From NCBI RefSeq assembly GCF_000768345.1, contig NZ_AVPS01000007.1, positions 1 to 64,000 of the forward strand: 64,000 nucleotides of DNA. The letters are read 5' to 3'. Under the pieces are notes generated by a model. It saw only the letters and a program-made list of their open reading frames with translations, was not told the origin of the DNA and did not search any database. Shown here piece by piece: positions 49,848-60,200 of this stretch. Origin of the DNA: Lysobacter concretionis Ko07 = DSM 16239 (GTDB taxonomy: Bacteria; Pseudomonadota; Gammaproteobacteria; Xanthomonadales; Xanthomonadaceae). Made by a program: the position numbers and the translations under genes. The number at the start of each line of letters is the position of its first letter. Positions within the stretch are counted from its first letter, which is position 1.

Positions 49848-49985
49848 GTAGCGGCTTCAGCCGCAAGCGCGCTGGACCGGCAATCCTCTTTGATGCAGGA
49901 GTGGCGGCGGCATGCCTTCGCCGGTGAGTCGCGAATGCACTGCCGTCCAGTTTCGCCGTGCTGTCGCGACTCACGTCGCTCCTAC
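49848..49985. repeat. Palindromic repeats between oleC and oleD
   Basis: A GTAGCGGCTTCAGCCGC hairpin (49848-49864) is followed by a degenerate head of the window's repeat family (GAGTCGCGAATGCAC near 49925-49940) and an intact TCGCGACTCACGTCGCTCCTAC-type tail at 49964-49985. The oleC stop codon (49982-49984) lies inside this last arm. No gene is seen in the 256-bp gap. Confidence 0.7.
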
Positions 49986-51688
49986 GATTGAGGGAAGTCC
50001 CGACCGGACGAAATCATGGGTTGTTTTGCAGCCCACAGCGCGAGCTTTTCGCGGCCGATCTTGGCGTTGTGGCGGATATCGACCGGGAAGCCTGTGTGCC
50101 ACAGGAAGCGGGCGATGCCTGCAGTGTGCGGATGGGCAGCGGCGATCTCGCCCAGCTCGCGTTCGATCCGCGGCCACGCGCGGCGGTGCACGCCGTCGGC
50201 CAGCTCGACGCACAGCACCGGCACCTGCGCGCCGGGTTCGCCGACGCCTACCAGCGCGGTGCGCCGCACGTCGGGGTGGGTGTTGAACACCGGCTCGACC
50301 TGCTCGGTGTACAGCGGCCCGGCGGCGGTCTCGACCCGGTGCGATTTGCGCCCGCAGAACCACAGCCGGCCCTCCGCATCGAGCCAGCCGACATCGCCCA
50401 TGCGATGGACGATGCGCTCGGCGGGATCCGCTGGGGCTGAGGCGGGAGACGTCGGCAGCAGCTCGCGGATCTTCGCCAGCCGGGTCTGCGCGTCGCGGTT
50501 GAAATAGGTGTCGGTGACGGTCGGGCCGGCGACGGTGATCTCGCCGACCTCGCCCACCGGCAGGCACAGGCCGTCCGACCATTCCGGAATCGCCGCGTCG
50601 CTGATGCCGATGATCCGCACCTCGTTCGGCGCCACCGGCCGGCCGACGCAGGTACCGGCACCGGCCCCGGTCGCCGCACGCGTCGCCTCCAGCTCGCGAC
50701 CTTCGACCATTGCCACCGGCAGGCACTCGGTCGCGCCGTACGGCGTCCAGAACCGCGCGTCCGCAGGCAGCAGTCCGCGCAACGTCGCGACCACGTCCGC
50801 CGGCACGGGCGCGCCGGCCGACATCACCCGCTGCAGCGTCGGCAGCGGCTGGCCGTACCGCGCCAGCACCGTCATCAGGGCCGGCGAACCGAACAGCTGG
50901 TCGATGCCGAAACGCGCGATCGCGTCATGCAGCCTGCGCGGATCGGCCTTGGCCGGCCGCGTCGGGTCCATGTCGGGAAGGATCGACGTCACCCCGAGCG
51001 CCGGGTCGAACAACGCGAACGGCGGGAACGTCGGCAGGTTGACCCCGCCGGGCACGATCCCGAACGCATCGCGCAGCATCGCGGCCTGGGCGATGAAATG
51101 GCGGTGCCGGTAGACCACGCCCTTCGGCACGCCGGTGGAGCCACTGGTGAACAGGATCGCGGCGACGTCGTCCGGCGCGGTCGGCGCCAGTTGCGCCGCG
51201 GCACCCGCTCCCTCGCGCTCCACCTGCGTCAGTGTCGTTTCGCCCAACCACGCCCGCGCCCCGGTGGTGACGGTGATCCGCGCCGACTTCGCCCAGCCCA
51301 GCAGCTTGCGGGCGGCGTGCGCCAGCGGGATGCCGATGAACGCCTGCGGCCGCGCCTCGTCCAGGCATTGCCGCAGCGCGCGCCGGTCGATGCCCGGATC
51401 CACCAGCACCGGCACCGCACCGGCCTTGAACAGCGCGAACATCAGCAGAAAGAACTCCGGCGACGGCCGCACCATCACCACCGTGCGCGTGCCGCGCACC
51501 ACTCCACGCTTCGCCAGCCCCGCTGCGATCGCGTCGCTGCGTGCATCCAGTTCGGCATAACTCAGAGTGATGTCGTAACGCGCCAACCCATCGGCGCCGC
51601 GCGAGCCGGGGCAGCGCATCGCGATGCGATCTGGCTGCGTCGCGGCCAACCGCGGCAAGGCCGCGGCGATGTTGCATGAGTCCGTCAT
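49982..51688 (-). CDS. oleC: OleC-like beta-lactone synthetase (AMP-binding enzyme)
   Basis: An ANL-superfamily enzyme of 568 residues. The adenylation P-loop-like motif LFTSGSTGVPKG is at residues 179-190, followed by the RVMSAGAPVP and YGATECLPVA segments and the C-terminal catalytic-Lys region (IRHNAKIGREKLAL). OleC activates 2-alkyl-3-hydroxyacids with ATP and closes a beta-lactone that OleB decarboxylates to a long-chain olefin. The last dozen residues (ISSGRDFPQS) have no homology and come from repeat DNA, and its stop codon is in the palindrome. The secreted protein gene lies upstream and oleB beyond it. Confidence 0.85.
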   Translation of the reverse strand: MTDSCNIAAALPRLAATQPDRIAMRCPGSRGADGLARYDITLSYAELDARSDAIAAGLAKRGVVRGTRTVVMVRPSPEFFLLMFALFKAGAVPVLVDPGIDRRALRQCLDEARPQAFIGIPLAHAARKLLGWAKSARITVTTGARAWLGETTLTQVEREGAGAAAQLAPTAPDDVAAILFTSGSTGVPKGVVYRHRHFIAQAAMLRDAFGIVPGGVNLPTFPPFALFDPALGVTSILPDMDPTRPAKADPRRLHDAIARFGIDQLFGSPALMTVLARYGQPLPTLQRVMSAGAPVPADVVATLRGLLPADARFWTPYGATECLPVAMVEGRELEATRAATGAGAGTCVGRPVAPNEVRIIGISDAAIPEWSDGLCLPVGEVGEITVAGPTVTDTYFNRDAQTRLAKIRELLPTSPASAPADPAERIVHRMGDVGWLDAEGRLWFCGRKSHRVETAAGPLYTEQVEPVFNTHPDVRRTALVGVGEPGAQVPVLCVELADGVHRRAWPRIERELGEIAAAHPHTAGIARFLWHTGFPVDIRHNAKIGREKLALWAAKQPMISSGRDFPQS

Positions 51689-51877
51689 GCGGCGAATTGT
51701 AAGCGGCGCCCGGATGGCACAGCGCTTTGCCGGCTAAGGCCGCGAGGGCCGCGCCGTCGGCGATGCTCACGCCGGAGTTGCAACGTCATCGACACTCCGC
51801 CCGCGCGGCGCTGGAGAAGCTCGATCAACCGACCACATGATCAGCACGACCTCATGCCGCTGGTTGCCACACAGGCG

Positions 51878-51910
51878 AATCCCTGCCCAACCAGGAGTCG
51901 GGCAGGGATT
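51878..51910 (-). terminator. Hairpin after the secreted Ig-like gene
   Basis: AATCCCTGCCC (51878-51888) and GGGCAGGGATT (51900-51910) form a perfect 11-bp stem with an 11-nt loop, 14 bp past the stop codon of the gene at 51924. On the minus strand no T-run follows, so intrinsic termination would be weak, although the stem could stabilise the mRNA end. Confidence 0.55.
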
Positions 51911-51923
51911 TCTCGTCCCGGCT

Positions 51924-53249
51924 TCAGCGACCCTGCTTGACGGTAACGGTGTGCGGCGTCGACTGCTTGCCCCCGGCAAAAAGCTCCACGACCGTGATCT
52001 CGATGGCCGGAGCATTCGCCGAATCCCTCACGGTCGGCAAGGTGACCGGCCTGATCTTCCACACACCCTTGCTGTCGGCCCTGGCCGTGAAGGTGCCGAG
52101 ATCTTCCGCGGAGCCGCCACGGGACGGCATTGGCTTGCCTCCTGCGCGGCTCGCGGGCCTGAGCTTCCTTTTGACACTGACCTGCAGGTTGCTGCCGGGG
52201 GCCGCCGTGCCACTGACATTGAGCGTCTCCCCCACACTGCTGTTGTCGGCAGGAGCGGTGATCCTCGCCATGGGCCGCAGCAATGCCTCGCGCACGCCGG
52301 AGGTCATTACCTCGCGACGCTGGATCTCGGCCATCTTGTCGGCTGGCATCGCCGAGGCGATGGCTGCCTGCCTGATCTCGGCCTGTGTCGGCGCGCGTTT
52401 GGCAGGCACTTCGACCGGCACTTCACGGATGGTTTCGTGCGAAACCAGCGAGTCCTTTTCCCGGTGGATTTCCTTCGCCACGATACGTGCCCGCGCGTTC
52501 ACGTAGCCGGGCTCCGTAAAGCCGCCGTACCCAAGATGGACCTGCCACTTTCCGCTCTTGTCGACGTCTACCGTGGTTGATGAGCCGTTGTTCTTGTGCT
52601 CGTAGCCCGGGTTGCTTTCCAGCGCGTAGAACAGCCGGGTCGCAACATGCACTCGATTGCCAGGCGTACCGGTACCGGTGATATGGATGTTTGGCTCCCG
52701 CTTCAGAAGCGTGCCTGAAGTGGGCGTCTGGATCACCGGCGGCGGTGGCGCGACCGGCAGCGGCTCGGGCTGTGCCTGCGGGAACACGTCGAATGTGACC
52801 TCAGTGGAGCCCGCATCACTGATGTGATGCTGGGAGCGCTCCTTGTTCCAGTACTGCTGCGCCGTAATCGTGTAACGGACATCGACCCAGCCCCGGTCCA
52901 TCTTGGGCAGCTCCATATCCACTTTCCATTCTTTCCCGTCGCTGGGGACGGGCACACCCAAATTGCCCCGGTTATTGCCGCGGCGCGCATCTACGCGCTT
53001 GCCATTACTGACATGGGAGACGTCGACCCTGAGCCTAACGTTGCCCAGTGATGTCCCCAAGCCCTTGATGGTGACGATTTTCGGGTCCGGCAGACGCGAG
53101 TTCGGAGTCGGCGATGTCACGACGGGGGGCGGTGGCGGATTCCGGTCACTGCTACTTGCAAACGCAATGGGCGCGGCAAACACCAGTGCCAGCAACGCGG
53201 CCACGCCACGGGCCCGGAGCCTGCCGGCCATCTTCGGCTTTCTTTCCAT
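51924..53249 (-). CDS. Secreted repeat-domain protein of unknown function
   Basis: A 441-residue protein with a signal peptide (about 1-31, MAGRLRARGVAALLALVFA). The mature part starts with a Pro-rich stretch. It then has at least two, possibly three, beta-rich Ig-like domains that share the pattern of an opening Pro plus Asn/Gly-rich strands and a GTGTPGNRVHV or SGTAAPGSNLQV segment, separated by a Lys/Arg-rich helix at about 270-320. It resembles bacterial Ig-like surface proteins, but no family is recognised. GGGAAG precedes the ATG at 53249. It lies between oleC and oleB on the same strand, an unusual interruption of an ole cluster, with slightly lower GC than its neighbours. Confidence 0.75.
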   Translation of the reverse strand: MERKPKMAGRLRARGVAALLALVFAAPIAFASSSDRNPPPPPVVTSPTPNSRLPDPKIVTIKGLGTSLGNVRLRVDVSHVSNGKRVDARRGNNRGNLGVPVPSDGKEWKVDMELPKMDRGWVDVRYTITAQQYWNKERSQHHISDAGSTEVTFDVFPQAQPEPLPVAPPPPVIQTPTSGTLLKREPNIHITGTGTPGNRVHVATRLFYALESNPGYEHKNNGSSTTVDVDKSGKWQVHLGYGGFTEPGYVNARARIVAKEIHREKDSLVSHETIREVPVEVPAKRAPTQAEIRQAAIASAMPADKMAEIQRREVMTSGVREALLRPMARITAPADNSSVGETLNVSGTAAPGSNLQVSVKRKLRPASRAGGKPMPSRGGSAEDLGTFTARADSKGVWKIRPVTLPTVRDSANAPAIEITVVELFAGGKQSTPHTVTVKQGR

Positions 53250-53397
53250 GTCGATCTTCCCTGTTGCGCATTGATGAGAACCAATCAATACGGCGCATGA
53301 CGGGCCAAGCGGACATTGGTGTTCAGCTCGCTCCGGTGGCGTAGGCAACGCCGTTAGGGAACATTGCAGCGAGGCCGTGCACACCGTCACCGGCCGC

Positions 53398-54333
53398 TCA
53401 ACCGTGACGCAGTGGGTGCTCGTCCAGGAACCGCCGGATCGCCGGCACCAGCACTTCGTGCCGGTCTTCCAGCACGTAATGCCCCGCGTCCTCGAACGCC
53501 TGCACCTGCGCGCCCGGCAAAGCATCGGTGAAGCCCTTCAGGAAGTGCTTGTCGAACACGAAATCGCGCAGGCCCCAGCCGATGAACGCGGGCCGATCCG
53601 CGTAGTCGGGCAACCGACGACCGGACTCCTCCACCAATGCCCAGGCCCGGTCGCCTTCGGCCAGCGGAATGTCCTGCATGAAGCGCAGCGTGCTGATCGC
53701 GTTACGCCAGCCGTTGTAGGGCGCGATATAGCCGCGGCGTACATCCGCAGGCAGTGAGCGCCGCGTACCCATCCACGCCGCGCCGCGTGCGAACAGGTTG
53801 AACGCGCGGATCAGGAAGCCGCCAACCCGCGAATCGCGCCCGAAGCTCAGCCGCTTCGGCATCCGCTTGGCCGACGGCAACGGGAACGCCGCGGTGTTGA
53901 GCACCACCAGCCGCTTGACCTGCGGCATGTGCCGCAAGGCCCAGCCGAAGCCGATCATCCCGCCCCAGTCGTGCACCGCTAGCGTCACCGGCCCGGTGAT
54001 ACCCAGATGCCGCAGCAACGCATCCAGATCGTCAACCCGCGACTGCAGTGTGTAGTCGTAACGTGGCGACGCATCCGGCGCATCGTCCGGCTTGTCCGAC
54101 AAGCCCATGCCGACATGGTCGGGCACGATGCAGCGGTAGCGATCCCGCAGGCCGAGCACCAGGTGCCGCCAGTAGAAGCTCCACGACGGGTTGCCGTGCA
54201 GCATCACCACCACCTCGGGATCGGATCCATCCATCGCACCCGGGCCCTCGTCGAGGTAGCTCATCGTGATGCCGGGACGGACGTCGAAACGCTTCGGGGT
54301 GAATGGATAGTCGGGAAACGCGGGGTCGGTCAT
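53398..54333 (-). CDS. oleB: OleB-like alpha/beta-hydrolase (beta-lactone decarboxylase)
   Basis: An alpha/beta-hydrolase of 311 residues in the haloalkane-dehalogenase-like group. The oxyanion segment is HGNPSWSFYW (His46), the nucleophile is Asp122 in AVHDWGG, and the catalytic His is near residue 285 in EDAGHYVLED. OleB converts the beta-lactone from OleC to a long-chain cis-olefin and CO2. The assignment depends on the neighbouring oleC and oleD; a generic dehalogenase or epoxide hydrolase is the alternative. In xanthomonads oleA usually lies directly upstream. Here the next upstream gene is a T6SS immunity gene and no OleA sequence is recognised in the 212-bp gap. Confidence 0.82.
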   Translation of the reverse strand: MTDPAFPDYPFTPKRFDVRPGITMSYLDEGPGAMDGSDPEVVVMLHGNPSWSFYWRHLVLGLRDRYRCIVPDHVGMGLSDKPDDAPDASPRYDYTLQSRVDDLDALLRHLGITGPVTLAVHDWGGMIGFGWALRHMPQVKRLVVLNTAAFPLPSAKRMPKRLSFGRDSRVGGFLIRAFNLFARGAAWMGTRRSLPADVRRGYIAPYNGWRNAISTLRFMQDIPLAEGDRAWALVEESGRRLPDYADRPAFIGWGLRDFVFDKHFLKGFTDALPGAQVQAFEDAGHYVLEDRHEVLVPAIRRFLDEHPLRHG

Positions 54334-54545
54334 GCGGGGCTCGTCAGGGACGGCGGATCCGGAGGGGATTCACCGTCCAGCGGGAAACGCGCATTGTCGC
54401 CGCTGCGGCGCGGCGGGGACAGCCAAGGTCCGAGCCGACCCCTGCGCCTGTCGTCCATCGCCCACGGAAGAGAAGCGGACCCGGGACATGGAACCAAGCC
54501 CGCAGCTTCGGCCAGCCCGCCGCCATCTACCCCAATGCAACGCGA

Positions 54546-55649
54546 TCAGACCGGCTGATCTCCCGCCAACAACCAGAACGTCGCGCCGTAATCGCTGCCG
54601 TCGATTTCCGGAAGCATGTCGCCGGCCGCAAAGTACCGGCGCGAATCTGCCTTTGCCGGGGTGGACCACCACCCGGATTTCGGGCACGGCTGTCCGGCGG
54701 GCACGCGTTGCGGGAACCCGGTTGCTGGAAATCCCTGTGATTCCTCTTCGGTTTCGTACTCGCCGTTGATCATCTCGACGAAATACCACTTGCAGGGTCG
54801 GGCAACGAATGACTCGCGAGCCACGACCGAACCTGCAATATCGGCATCGGTCACCTCGTCGCCGCCGAGGTCGGTAAATACGCCCCGATACTTTGGCTGC
54901 TGCAGGAATCGCAGCAATGCCTGATTGTCGTCCCACAAGCCATCGCGGCCCAGCGTGCCAACGGCATCCAGGCCGATTTCATTGAAGGTGTAGGTTTCGC
55001 ACAGCTCGCCATACCCTCCGCCCGTCCAGCGGAACTGCAACGCACCGTACGGATCGTCCTGCGGCACGTACACACCGGTGCGGGGCGGAATTTTGTCGGT
55101 TTCGCCTTCCACGTCGGCGCGGACGCAAAACCTGGGTAAGCGTGGAAATTGGCTTTTCTCCCTCTTCCATATTGCCCAATATGTATAGTCCTTTGCAGTT
55201 GGTGGGCGTTTCAAAACACGATCAATCGCACTCGCATACTCGTATACCTGTTCAAACCGCTCCTTGAACCCATCTTCTTCCTCCTGGGTCGCCCAGCCCA
55301 TCGAGAGTTCGCTCAGCATGTGGGCACAACTATTCACGCCGGTCCCGCTGTATTCTTCCATCGCTCGTTTGGCAATCTGCCGGATGACACTTTCCCGGAA
55401 ATCAATCAACGCCGGGAACCCGTATGTCCCCCAGTTGGCGGACGTATCGCGTGCGCCCCAGCGCGTGCTTACCAGCAAGGCATCCCGGCCCTGCTGCCGG
55501 GCCACATCCAGCAGCAGATCGGTGCCGTCGATCAGGGCATCGATAAGGGGTTTCAGACCCTTGAGATACTCCAGCGATGCAAAGTGATACAGCAATGTGG
55601 CCTGGCGCTTCTGCCACAAGGAAAGCTTGAATGGTTCGGAAATGGGCAT
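54546..55649 (-). CDS. Probable immunity protein for the adjacent T6SS effector
   Basis: A 367-residue soluble protein, Trp/Tyr-rich and without signal peptide, starting MPISEPFKLSLWQKRQ. It begins 4 bp after the effector stop codon with GGAAGAA as its ribosome-binding site, the usual place of a cognate immunity gene. The first half is predicted helical and loosely resembles Imm71/Imm72 families, which I recall from polymorphic-toxin loci; the second half looks beta-rich. This identification is tentative. Codon use is less GC-biased than that of neighbours, as often seen for immunity genes. It ends the T6SS transcription unit. Confidence 0.6.
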   Translation of the reverse strand: MPISEPFKLSLWQKRQATLLYHFASLEYLKGLKPLIDALIDGTDLLLDVARQQGRDALLVSTRWGARDTSANWGTYGFPALIDFRESVIRQIAKRAMEEYSGTGVNSCAHMLSELSMGWATQEEEDGFKERFEQVYEYASAIDRVLKRPPTAKDYTYWAIWKREKSQFPRLPRFCVRADVEGETDKIPPRTGVYVPQDDPYGALQFRWTGGGYGELCETYTFNEIGLDAVGTLGRDGLWDDNQALLRFLQQPKYRGVFTDLGGDEVTDADIAGSVVARESFVARPCKWYFVEMINGEYETEEESQGFPATGFPQRVPAGQPCPKSGWWSTPAKADSRRYFAAGDMLPEIDGSDYGATFWLLAGDQPV

Positions 55650-55653
55650 TGAT

Positions 55654-57273
55654 TCAATTCTTCCGGTTGGTGATCTGGCCCGGCAATGCGGGCAAGCCGA
55701 GCTTGGCATCCCCGAGTTGGGCGTCGAAGTCGGTGCTGCCCCAGCCGGTATCGAACGGGCCGACGATGGTGGGGTCGTTGAGTTTCTCGCGGATACCGGC
55801 GTATTCAGCTTGCGCGGGTTTTGATAATATTTCCCACTCTGCACGTGAGATCGACTTCTGCAGTAGCAGCGGCCTGCCGTCCGTGCCGCCACGGGTCTTG
55901 TAATAGCGGGTGGTATCCCATTCGCCTAGCTTCGGGCTCAGGATAATCTGCTCCCAACCACCCTCCAGATAGCGCTCAGGCAACGCACCTTCCAGCGTTT
56001 GCGCCGAAGTCGGCCCACGCCACACCTTCAGCGTCTCACCGGCAGGAATGTCCTTGATCACGAACTGGCCGTTTCCGTTCCAGTTTGGCCACACCGCAAG
56101 ATGTTTTCGCCACACCGCCTTGGGGTCGGGCGACGACATGAGCTTCTTCCAGACCTCCTCGCTGACCCAGCAATCGCCCATCGCGCCGTTGGATGGCGAA
56201 ACGACACGATATAATCGGGTCGGGCCCTTCAATTCGTGAGCCATCATGCCCTTGGTGAAACTTTCGATGTTTTTGTTTGTCAAGCGTGGATAGCCTTCGG
56301 CGACTTTTTTATCCACCGTTGCCCGCCAATCTTCGACATCCAAAGATCTGTTTATCGTCGGTTTCCCTTTGCTCAACCACCTCGGCGGCGGCTCCGCATT
56401 GCGCATCAAGGTCACCGCGCGCGCTTCCGGCAGGTTGCCCCGGAAGTGGATGTTGCCCACATTGACGACGCCTCGCCGCTGGACGAGATCCTCCAGCTCC
56501 AGCCGCCGGATGACCTGGTCCAGCACATCCTGGATCGGCTTCAGCGCCTGGCCAAGACGGGTGTTGGCCATTCGGCGGATGCTGACCACGATCTCGACGG
56601 TCGCGTTCGCCTTGCTGCCGACAAATGGCAGGTGCCGGACCTTGCCAAGCAAGCCATTCATCAGCGTGACGCCGCGATCGAACGCCTGCAGCAGCCTGCC
56701 CACGGTGATCTGGGCACGCAGAACCCGCGCCTGCTTTGCCAACTCGTGGAATACGCGGTCCCACTTCAGGGCCTTCCAGTATTTCTGCACCTCGCGCTTG
56801 CGCAGCAGGGTGATGACCCAGGTCATCGCCTCGTCGACCGCTTTGGCTGTCTGTCTGCCACCCATCCGCCGCACGAACAGGAAGAAGATCTTGAGCACGC
56901 CTTTCAGCAGGGATCCCAGCGTCGGGAACAAGCCAATCAGCGTCAGCCCCAGCGCCACCCACGCCCAGCTGTTGGACTTGTCGTCGTTGATCTGGCGGCA
57001 GTTGGCGATGATGTCGCGCACGTCGCAGACCTGGTCGACGCCCGGAACCATCGAGATCGCGGTGTCGAACACGACCTGGCCGGTGCTGCGCTCCTGGTTG
57101 AAGTCGCCCTGGATCGCCTCCCACAACCACTCGAAAACATTGCTGCCGGCATCGACCACCTTGTCGTACTGCTCGGTGACAAACGCCAGGGCCTCACGCA
57201 GTTGCTGCAACGTCACCGGCGCGGCCTGGTTGGGCCGATTTTCGACCACCGCGCTCTCGACCACCGCGTTCAC
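55654..57273 (-). CDS. Putative T6SS effector with N-terminal membrane region and C-terminal toxin domain
   Basis: A 539-residue protein encoded right after vgrG with a GTGA overlap (57270-57273). Residues 17-140 resemble the N-terminal transmembrane region of VgrG-associated effectors (VTEQYDKVVDAGSNVFEWL..., QVCDVRDIIANC, two hydrophobic helices in GLTLIGLFPTLGSLLKGVLK). The middle is helical. The C-terminal 200 residues (from about 340, GPTRLYRVVSPS, through LKVWRGPTSAQ and YLEGGWEQ) look like a separate toxin domain that I cannot assign. An NAD-binding (ADP-ribosyltransferase-like) fold is possible but unproven. AGGGAG precedes the GTG. The gene after it is the likely immunity gene. Confidence 0.75.
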   Translation of the reverse strand: MNAVVESAVVENRPNQAAPVTLQQLREALAFVTEQYDKVVDAGSNVFEWLWEAIQGDFNQERSTGQVVFDTAISMVPGVDQVCDVRDIIANCRQINDDKSNSWAWVALGLTLIGLFPTLGSLLKGVLKIFFLFVRRMGGRQTAKAVDEAMTWVITLLRKREVQKYWKALKWDRVFHELAKQARVLRAQITVGRLLQAFDRGVTLMNGLLGKVRHLPFVGSKANATVEIVVSIRRMANTRLGQALKPIQDVLDQVIRRLELEDLVQRRGVVNVGNIHFRGNLPEARAVTLMRNAEPPPRWLSKGKPTINRSLDVEDWRATVDKKVAEGYPRLTNKNIESFTKGMMAHELKGPTRLYRVVSPSNGAMGDCWVSEEVWKKLMSSPDPKAVWRKHLAVWPNWNGNGQFVIKDIPAGETLKVWRGPTSAQTLEGALPERYLEGGWEQIILSPKLGEWDTTRYYKTRGGTDGRPLLLQKSISRAEWEILSKPAQAEYAGIREKLNDPTIVGPFDTGWGSTDFDAQLGDAKLGLPALPGQITNRKN

Positions 57274-60200
57274 GTCGAACTCCCTGTCGAGTCGTCTGTC
57301 AGCAGGATCTGCTCCAGCACCTCCGCGGGGCGTTCCGGGTCGGGTGGTCGCGGCTTGTAGACCACCTGGGCGACCGGCTTGTTGTCGATCCCGTCATGTC
57401 GGGCCTTGCCGTCCTGGCGAAGCGTCCCGGCAAGCACCTCACCGTCGCGGAAGTGGATGCCGTATTCGGCCCCCTCGACATCTTCGCCCGTGTCCGGATC
57501 GAGATAGTGCAGCGCGATCCAGTACGGGATGTCTTTTGAACCCGGCAGTGCAAGCCGGGGCGGCCAGGCGGCCTTCGGCCCGATCCACTCCTTCTTCGCT
57601 GCCTTGAACTCGATGGTTCCGGGCGCGCCCAGCTCGATGTTGCCGCCTGCCAGCTTGATGTAGGCGCCGGTTGCGGTGGCCAGCAGGTGTTTGGTCGGGG
57701 CGGCCAGTTCGACGTGGGCGGCGGTGCTGGCCAATTTCACGCTGCCCTGGGCGGCCACCTTCGCCACATTGCGGTGCGCACGTGCGCTGACCTGGCCCTG
57801 CGCGGCATGCAGGGCGATACCGGTCTCCTGGTTTGGCTTTCCGGCCGGGGCCGGAGTGCCGTGGCCGTATAGTGCGATGCCGCCGGCCACGGTGAGCACG
57901 CTCTCGCCCTGGCTGAGCCATTGCAGATCCTTGTCGGCACTCAGCAGGGTCTGGGTGCCGGAGACCCAGACCTGGTCGGCCGGCGTCACGCTGGCGATGC
58001 CGTCGGGACTGGTCGCCAGAATCGCAGGACGCGACCAGGCCGGCACTTCGCCGTCGCCACCGGCGATGCCCGCGCCGGCCGCGTGTCCGGTATGGGTGCC
58101 GGACAGGCTGTCCCGCAGGGTGTCGATGGCATTCGCGGCCGGCAAATCGTCGGCCTCATCCGGCAGGCCGGCCTGCTGTGCGCGAGCCACTTCGTCCAGG
58201 CTGCCGACCAGTTGCCGCCCCCGCCCGAGTTGGACAAGGGCCGCCTGCGCATCCAACTGCTGGCGACCGGCCTCCGCGCTGAGCAGCAGGCCAGCGCCGG
58301 CGCGCAAGGCGCCACCGGCCTGGGTGGACAGCTCGACACCGAAGCCGCGCTCGGCACCGCGCAGGTTGTCGGTGCCGCCCTTGAGGTGGCCCAGCGTGAG
58401 CGTGGTCTCGTGCTGGGTGGTACTGGCTTGCGCACGGCCCTGACCGGGCGTGTCATCCAGCCGCAACTGCTGGTAGCCGCCGCTGCCGTTCTGGCTGTCG
58501 GCCAGCATCTGGGTCTTGAAACCGGTGAAGACCGCCGGGTGGCCGTTGCCGTCAAACCAGGCCGGCGCATTGCCGGTCGCGCCGGCCTGACCGCCGGAGA
58601 TGTGGTTGTGGGGCGCATCGTCCTGGCCCTGGCCGTTATAGACGCTGCCGATCACGACGGGACGGTCGATATCGCCTTCCAGGAACGCCACCAGCACTTC
58701 CTGCCCCTTACGCGGCAGGAACACGCTGCCCCAGTTGTCGCCGGCCCATGGCGTAGCCACTCGCACCCACGTCCAGGCATCAGCGTGGCCCGACGCGTTG
58801 TCGTCGCCGGCGGGATGGGACAGGCCACTGCTGGCGTCGGCCCCGCGTTGCCATGGGAACTGCAGCTTGATGCGGTGGTCGCGATCGGTCTGGATCGGCG
58901 CGCCGTCGGTGACGACGATGGCCGTCTGGGTGCCGGCAATGCGCGGTTTGGGGTGCAGGTGCAGGCCGTGGTCGTCGCGGATCCGGGCCCGGTACGGCGT
59001 GATCGCGGGCACGACGAGGAAGGTGTTGCGGTAGAAGTCGACGCCGTCGTGGTTGTTGTCCGTCGCGCCCTGCCACCGCCCGTCCTCGTGCGTGAGCGGC
59101 ACGAGTGCCTCCGGCAAGGCCGGGGCCGGCGCCAGCACCTGCCCCAGTTGCTGCTCGACGCGGGCGACAATCTCCGCGCCCACGTTGTTGCGGGCGCGAT
59201 GATGCACCCGCACACAGTGGAAGCGCGGGGTTGCGCGGTCGGCGTCGCGATTCGGTGCGGGATGCCCGGTCAGTTCGAAGCCGCTGCCCGGTTGCAGTCG
59301 GCGCCACGTCCCGACGCCACTGACGGTAGCGCGTGCGAGTTGCAGGGCTTCATGCTGCTGGCGGGCCAGGCGCTCGCCGGTGGCACGATCGGGCCCGGCA
59401 TAGGGGCCGACGGTATCGACGTCCCCGGTGAGGACCGGGCCCGGAGATGCCACTGCCACCTCGACGGGACACGTGTCCAGACGCCGGTAATCCCAGCTCG
59501 CCCGATGCACGCGGCCGGTCCGCCAGCGCCTGGCCACGGACCAGTGCTGGACAGCGTCCTCCCGCTCGGTGACATCGCTGCGATGGAAGCGTACGGCGCC
59601 CAGGTCCGCGAACGCGTCGTTGTGATCGGCCAGCACCAGCGTGTGCGTGCCGAGGCTGTCGTCGCCGGGCGCGGCGGTGTGCTCGAACCAGTAGAACAAG
59701 CCCTCCTCGGCCAGCAGGCGCTCGACAAAGGCGAGGTCCGATTCTTCGTACTGGGTGGTCAGGCTGCGTTTCCGATAGACATCCCGGTCGGCGAGGTTCC
59801 AGCGCCATGCCGGAACCGGTTTGCCGGCGGTGCGGTCTCCCGCGGCGGCTGCCTTCGGGGCGTAGTCGTCGAACACCGACTCGACGATCTCCACCACCGT
59901 CATGTCCTGGAACACGTAGCTGTCGACGCGCTCACGCAGCAGCGCCAGCCATGGCTCGACGGTCAGCCGGTAGCGCGCCAGCCCGCCGTTGCTGCCGAGC
60001 CGCGCGAACGCGGTCACATGGCCATGGAAAGGCCGGCATCGTTCGGGCGATGCCGCAGTCTGCAACTCCAGCAGGACCGGCTGGCCGAGCAGGCCGGGCA
60101 GATCCAGGTGGGCGTCCACCGCCAGCGCAATCAACTCCAGCCGGAAGCCGGCCGGGCCATCGATACCTGGCGCGATCACCTCGATCGCGTCCAGGGTCTC

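Noticed and set aside
54334-54545. Remnant of oleA upstream of oleB
   Set aside because: The minus-strand frames here lack any thiolase motif or the usual OleA C-terminal segment, so no remnant can be claimed.
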